In this document: one piece after another, positions 60,805 to 64,000 of the stretch
Layout: every line of letters starts with the position of its first letter
Numbering within the stretch: position 1 is the stretch's first letter
Program-made: the position numbers and the translations under genes
The notes under the pieces: model-generated
Databases searched by the model: none
Told to the model about the DNA's origin: nothing
Seen by the model: only the letters and a program-made list of their open reading frames with translations
Assembly: GCA_037501455.1 (NCBI GenBank)
Contig: CM074855.1
Location: 56,179,001 to 56,243,000 of the forward strand
Source of the DNA: Lantana camara
Taxonomy: Eukaryota; Streptophyta; Magnoliopsida; Lamiales; Verbenaceae
DNA: 64,000 nucleotides
Direction: 5' to 3'

Positions 60805-61143
60805 TATATATATATATATTATATATATATTAAATAATTAATTAGTTAATTATTTAATAGACTTTGGTTTAATTTTGAATTAAAAAGAAAGTCTAATTTT
60901 GGAGAAAATAATCTAGTTAATTAATTATGAATTAATTAATTAGATAAAATAAGTTATTTATTTTATAATAAATAAAGTATAAAATTATCCAAAAATAGTT
61001 TGGATATTTTTTTAAGCTCTCTTCAAAGTTGACTAGAATTAGAATTCAAAGTCAAGGTTGAAAATACTTGATCCTCAATTAATAGGAGAGAGGGACCAAA
61101 ATCCTAGCCCATAAAGGACTAGGAATTTCGGCACTCCCTTGCC

Positions 61144-61170
61144 TATATATAGGGGAGCTCGAGCTCCCCT
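61144..61170 (+). promoter_or_regulatory. Copia promoter: TATA box fused to 20-bp palindrome
   Basis: TATATATA at 61144-61151, then AGGGGAGCTCGAGCTCCCCT at 61151-61170, a perfect palindrome where transcription would be expected to begin soon after. Confidence 0.65.
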
Positions 61171-61539
61171 TTAGAGCTAATAGACAATTCTTGGTTCATG
61201 TGTTGAACACCTTCCTTTCTCCAAGATTAAATTAAACCCTAGGTTAAGCCCAAACACTAACTAGAGAACTAGCATCCTTACTAGTTAGATTGTGATCAAG
61301 TTGGTGGACTTTCTCTAGAGACTTCAAGTTAGAAGTTTGAAGATTCGAGCTTTACCAAGGAGAGGGGATCAAGCCGCGTGAAGAGCGTTCTTGGGTGGCT
61401 TGAAACGCTTCAAGAAAGAATAAAAGAAAAGTAAGTTTTCTATCTTTACGAATTTGGTTACACGATTGCGAGTCCTAGATCCTTTTGTTGGGAAAAATTT
61501 TTAAATTCCGCTGCTTTCTGATTCGTGTTTTCCAACAAG

Positions 61540-61551
61540 TGGTATCAGAGC
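61540..61551 (+). other. Copia primer binding site (tRNA-iMet)
   Basis: TGGTATCAGAGC two bases after the LTR. Confidence 0.9.
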
Positions 61552-61874
61552 CACCTCGTTAATCGTGTTTCTGATTCGTCTCAATTATTCTGAATTTGGT
61601 AGAAATTCTTAGGCTTAGATGCGAATTAGGTATTCATGAGTTCTTTTAGAAAGCCTGAATTACGAAACTGTAATTTTTCCTGAATTTCTAAAACTGTTTT
61701 CTCAAATCGTGTTTTTGAAAAATTGTTTTAGTTGAAATTTGTTTAAATCGAATTTTTTAATTTTGGATTGAAACGGGTTTTGGAGAAACCCGGAAATACG
61801 AAACGGGACACGAAAAGAATGGGATTGGGCATGCTAGCACGTCGCACGCCCAAACCCCATTACCGCCGCCCAGC

Positions 61875-62002
61875 CCTCCCGCATCCGCGCGGGAGGCCTC
61901 CCCGCCCGCCTAGGCGCCCTGCTCGCCTGTCCCGCAACCGTGCGGGACAGCCGCCTGCTCCTCCCGCAACCGCGCGGGAGCGCCCGCCCAGGGATGGGCG
62001 GG
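61875..62002 (+). repeat. Hairpin group in copia leader (4 units)
   Basis: CCTCCCGC/GCGGGAGG at 61875-61896, CTGTCCCGC/GCGGGACAG at 61927-61950, CTCCCGC/GCGGGAG at 61961-61980, and CCCGCCCA/TGGGCGGG at 61983-62002. The first three have 6-base loops (ATCCGC, AACCGT, AACCGC); the outer arms differ but stay paired. Confidence 0.8.
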
Positions 62003-63328
62003 ACTGCCTGCCCGCGCCGCACATCTGCGCGCAAGGGCGCGCCTGGCGCGCGCACGCTGGCGGCAATCGCTGCCGGCTGTGCGCAGCGCTGGCGCGCGCC
62101 TAGCGCGCGCTCCTGCGCGGCGGGCGGGCGATCCCGCGTCATCCCGGGCCCGTGCATTCGTGTTTTCGTGTTTCGTGTTTTTCGGTCCGAAAAATCCCGA
62201 TTTAATTTTATTTTAATTTTATCTTTTAAAATCAGTTTTGGTAAAATAAAATTATTTTAAAATTTTGATTAAATTGGGATTTTTGAGAAATTAAAGCGAT
62301 TTGGTTTTTGGAAAAATTATGAATATTATTTTCTGAAAATAATGAAAGAATAAAATTATTAATTTTGGAAATTAATTGGAATTTTATTAGTTTAATGTTT
62401 TTCGGGTTTTATTGAAAAGGCTCTTGAACAAGAATTGCATCTAAGTCGTGTTTTGAGTCATTAGGACTTGAAACGAGAATTTTAATTTATTGGCTAAATT
62501 TAAATTCTCGCAAAAGCATGTTAGGTGATCATGGGTTTAGATCTATGTATGGTTTTAATTTATGCACATGAATGGTTTCAATTGGGGTTGGAGCCCTATA
62601 GTTGCGTTTTTCAATTGAGGTTGGAGCCTCACTTATGTGCGTACTGTTATGTGATTTATTATGTGGCTTTCCATATTACTGTTTTTGAGGCCGGGGTATG
62701 CCCCGTGTAATTGTCTAAGGCCAATATGAAGATTGAGCCTTATTACTTTATGTCTTTTTCTTTTTATTGTAATTTGAGAGTAGAGATAGGTGGTGAGGTT
62801 TTATTTTCATTTTGGAGACAATGCACCCATGGAGTAAGATGGACCACATTCAAGTAACAAGGAGGCCATAAGTGAAGACCCCTCAAAATGTTAGGGAGGG
62901 GAATCTCAATTGTTAAATGTAATAGAGATAGGGCTCGTATTTTGTTACCGCTTTCCCTTATGTGATTTGAACTGTTTATGTGGCATGTATGTTAGAACTT
63001 GTGATTGTGGAGTGGCTCCCACATATCACGCATAAGATAGGTAGAACCCATGATCATTACATGTTAGTATCATGCTAGGACATGTTATCTGTTTATGTGC
63101 TTGTTTGAAATGCATTTAAGTGTACTTGCATTAATCAAGACTAATAAAATTGGATAACATATATGTTGGTGAGGTCGAACCGGACAACTCTCCGGTTGAT
63201 TCGAAAATTCCCATTAAATATTAGGCTAATTTCGAACAAATAGGTGTTTAATTCGAGATGCAAGTTTTGAATTAAATTCCTAGCATTCCATCAATAGGTT
63301 TTAAGTTTAGTAAGTAAAGCTAGTTATT

Positions 63329-63648
63329 GTCCGCGAGTCGTGGGATAGCTAGTGGAGCTTACTAGTTCTTAGTTACCTAATTGATCATTTTAAATGATCA
63401 ATATTTCGTGGTCAATTTTGGCAAGGGCGATGTCCGCGAGTCGTGGGTCGTTCGAACTAAGTTTTGGTCATGATCTTATGATTGATGGGTCTAGCTTAAC
63501 ACCTAAGTAAATATGGATGTCGCACGAGTCGTGGGTCCATATTGAAAGATAGGTGATGCAAAAACAATTACTGAGAGTTCTAAAGGTGTTAGAATTGGTA
63601 AGTTGTACCTACCTAGGGTTCTTACTTAGAATGTCCGCGAGTCGTGGG
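63329..63648 (+). repeat. Four copies of GTCCGCGAGTCGTGGG in copia leader
   Basis: Copies at 63329, 63432, 63519 (variant GTCGCACGAGTCGTGGG) and 63633, spaced 87-114 bp, with poorly conserved sequence between. The motif itself is far better kept than its surroundings. Confidence 0.85.
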
Positions 63649-63854
63649 TTCGAGGTAAAATGCCTAGGATCTTAGTACCCATTGGGAAACGTGTTCCTCT
63701 TAGATCTTTGGGAATTCTAGATCTTTGAAAAACAGTGGGAGCTACAATAGATTAAAGACCTTATCTTTTGTATATCGTTATAATTCAGCATGCTCACTAG
63801 TTCTCTGTTTCACCATTTAGGTCGTAGATTCTGTGATTCTCTACGTGTTTTGAA

Positions 63855-64000
63855 ATGGCAACCAAAAACCCTCTTGTATCGATCCTCGAGTCAAACAAGT
63901 TGACTGGTCCCAACTATTCTGATTGGCTGAGGAATCTAAAAATCATTTTAGATTCTGAGAAGAGAACTTATGTTCTCTTCGAAGGGGAGCCTACTCCTGA
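63855..64000 (+). CDS. Copia Gag, N-terminal fragment
   Basis: ATG at 63855 opens 48 codons to the window end. The reading GPNYSDWLRNLKIIL is the typical start of the Gag domain of plant Ty1/copia elements (tryptophan motif GPNYxxW). Gag forms the particle that packages element RNA. The rest of gag-pol lies outside the window. No break is seen in the part present. Confidence 0.9.
   Translation, partial: MATKNPLVSILESNKLTGPNYSDWLRNLKIILDSEKRTYVLFEGEPTP

Larger units (their letters stand above)
59589..61537 (+). repeat. Copia 5' LTR
   Basis: Ends form a short inverted repeat (TGTTAGGAA/TTCCAACA). It contains a cluster of CACGTG palindromes (60733-60804), a TA run (60805-60832), AT-rich sequence to about 61010, and a TATATATA box with an adjacent 20-bp palindrome (61144-61170). 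Confidence 0.9.
61538..63854 (+). other. Copia leader, noncoding
   Basis: 2.3 kb between LTR and gag. A GC-rich block (about 61850-62160) carries four hairpins; the AT-rich part that follows holds no frame I support; four copies of a GTCCGCGAGTCGTGGG motif sit just before gag. No introns or genes recognised. Confidence 0.7.
59589..64000 (+). mobile_element. Ty1/copia-type retrotransposon, 5' part
   Basis: A 1949-bp LTR (TGTTAGGAA...TTCCAACA), PBS, a 2.3-kb leader and the start of gag, cut by the window end. It is inserted in the Tat pol frame after TCGCG (59584-59588), the expected left copy of its target duplication. Clade not assigned: long LTR and leader fit several copia lineages. Confidence 0.88.

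Noticed and set aside
61768..62260. Frames of 106-111 codons in the copia leader
   Set aside because: GC-rich hairpin sequence open in several frames at once; no protein-like pattern.

Overview
This window is repeat heterochromatin of a flowering plant, probably a eudicot. I see no ordinary host gene, rRNA, tRNA or CRISPR array. The plant assignment rests on the mobile elements: a chromodomain Ty3/gypsy element, a Tat-type gypsy element with an antisense gene containing spliceosomal introns, a Ty1/copia element, and plant-type primer binding sites matching initiator tRNA-Met (TGGTATCAGAGC). The species cannot be named from the sequence.

Layout. (1) 1-3187, 12832-30893, 40929-41019 and 48746-52334 are pieces of one AT-rich satellite array with a 457-bp monomer, organised in higher-order repeats of about five to six monomer types and, near 27-31 kb, in dimers. 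(2) 3188-12831 is a 9.6-kb non-autonomous LTR retrotransposon (LARD-like, here LARD-1) with 3543-bp LTRs and a 5-bp target duplication. (3) 30894-40928 is a complete, probably autonomous Tekay/Del-like chromovirus on the minus strand, with 2585-bp LTRs, a 5-bp target duplication and one uninterrupted 1526-codon gag-pol frame. (4) 41020-48745 is a second LARD-like element (LARD-2) with very unequal LTRs (728 and 4111 bp) and no target duplication. (5) 52335-59588 is the 3' part of a Tat-lineage gypsy element on the minus strand: 3' LTR, an antisense three-exon gene, tandem repeats, and the RNase H-integrase end of pol. (6) 59589-64000 is a Ty1/copia element on the plus strand, nested in the Tat pol frame: a 1949-bp LTR, a 2.3-kb leader and the first 48 codons of gag.

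How they fit together. LARD-1, LARD-2 and the Tekay element share the PBS context, the leader segment CGGCATAGG, the last part of the LTR (CCCGTTCGCT and ATAGTGCGGGGG blocks) and base-paired elements near the LTR 3' end. This suggests that the two coding-poor elements use proteins from a Tekay-like partner. By eye, LTR differences are about 8 in 3543 bp (LARD-1) and about 6 in 2585 bp (Tekay), so both inserted recently into an already formed satellite.

The most striking unexplained signal is structural. All five elements carry clusters of short inverted repeats (hairpin units); in four of them the stems change on both sides together while the loop stays conserved. In both LARDs the array sits just upstream of the polypurine tract. 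The LARDs also carry intron-like modules sharing a CTAAY...CATGCA...AG 3' end, around decayed reading frames that are not recognisable as gag or pol. Counts and alignments here were made by eye.
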